Shown: positions 63,941 through 64,000 of the stretch, one piece after another
Layout of the letters: each line of letters opens with the position of its first letter
Position numbering within the stretch: position 1 is the first letter of the stretch
From: Trichobilharzia regenti
Taxonomy: Eukaryota > Platyhelminthes > Trematoda > Strigeidida > Schistosomatidae
Assembly (NCBI GenBank): GCA_944472135.2
Contig: OX235264.1
Coordinates: 89,290,319 to 89,354,318 of the forward strand
Length of the DNA stretch: 64,000 nucleotides
Direction: 5' to 3'
The notes under the pieces: generated by a model
Databases searched by the model: none
Seen by the model: only the letters and a program-made list of their open reading frames with translations
Told to the model about the DNA's origin: nothing
Translations under genes and position numbers: made by a program

Positions 63941-64000
63941 ACTGTCTATCGCCAGTTTCAGTATATCATCGGACCTCGGGCCAACGCCTTCATCCTCCAT

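Noticed and set aside
1..64000. CRISPR arrays, bacterial operons, ribosome binding sites, replication origins
   Set aside because: The sequence is eukaryotic with spliced genes and retroelements; no direct-repeat/spacer arrays or bacterial signals are present.

Overview
The window looks like genomic DNA of a blood fluke, most likely Schistosoma or a close schistosomatid. It is AT-rich, has spliced genes with small exons, and is crowded with retroelements whose protein or RNA signatures match families known from schistosomes: RTE/SR2-like, CR1/SR1-like, Penelope-like, Ty3/gypsy, BEL/Pao, tRNA-derived SINEs, and an S-alpha-type element with the schistosome hammerhead ribozyme. I could run no search; every identification is by reading motifs, exon phases and repeats by eye.

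Layout. 0.5-1.6 kb: Penelope-like relic (reverse transcriptase plus GIY-YIG remnant). 2.4-6.7 kb: an old RTE 3' fragment, then a near full-length RTE copy. 7.8-8.2 kb: hammerhead-type SINE relic. 10.8-14.3 kb: degenerate CR1-like element, with a second CR1-like relic on the minus strand at 14.9-16.0 kb. 16.4-18.7 kb: a second RTE copy, almost identical to the first but on the minus strand and missing its 3' part. 19.7-22.4 kb: a SINE, a LINE 3' relic, an unclassified repeat pair and an RTE 3' relic. 22.4-28.7 kb: mostly unassigned, with small repeats.

Host genes. Two multi-exon genes lie in tandem on the minus strand. The upstream one (47.6 to 39.3 kb, eight exons including a 20-nt microexon) encodes an HMGXB4-like HMG-box protein. 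The downstream one (36.3 to 28.7 kb, five exons found, first exon uncertain) encodes PSMD9, the proteasome assembly chaperone p27/Nas2. Their introns hold many SINEs. Among them are a head-to-head pair carrying hammerhead ribozymes with all core residues intact, an S-alpha-type hammerhead with a core substitution, and a chimeric 5S rRNA-tRNA-SINE insertion with an 11-bp target duplication.

49.5-64 kb is a nest of insertions. A CR1-like element is split by a Ty3/gypsy element. Inside the gypsy element the gag-protease half is inverted relative to the RT-integrase half, a SINE sits in frame in gag, and a 609-bp element sits in the RT. Beyond it, a BEL/Pao element with gag but no recognisable pol lies, with a perfect 5-bp target duplication, inside a related element of opposite orientation.

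The strongest candidates for something new are the hammerhead-bearing tRNA-headed SINE family, the 5S/SINE chimera, the pol-less BEL element with a 193-bp tandem repeat and a 250-codon antisense ORF, and the microexon and split HMG box of the HMGXB4-like gene.
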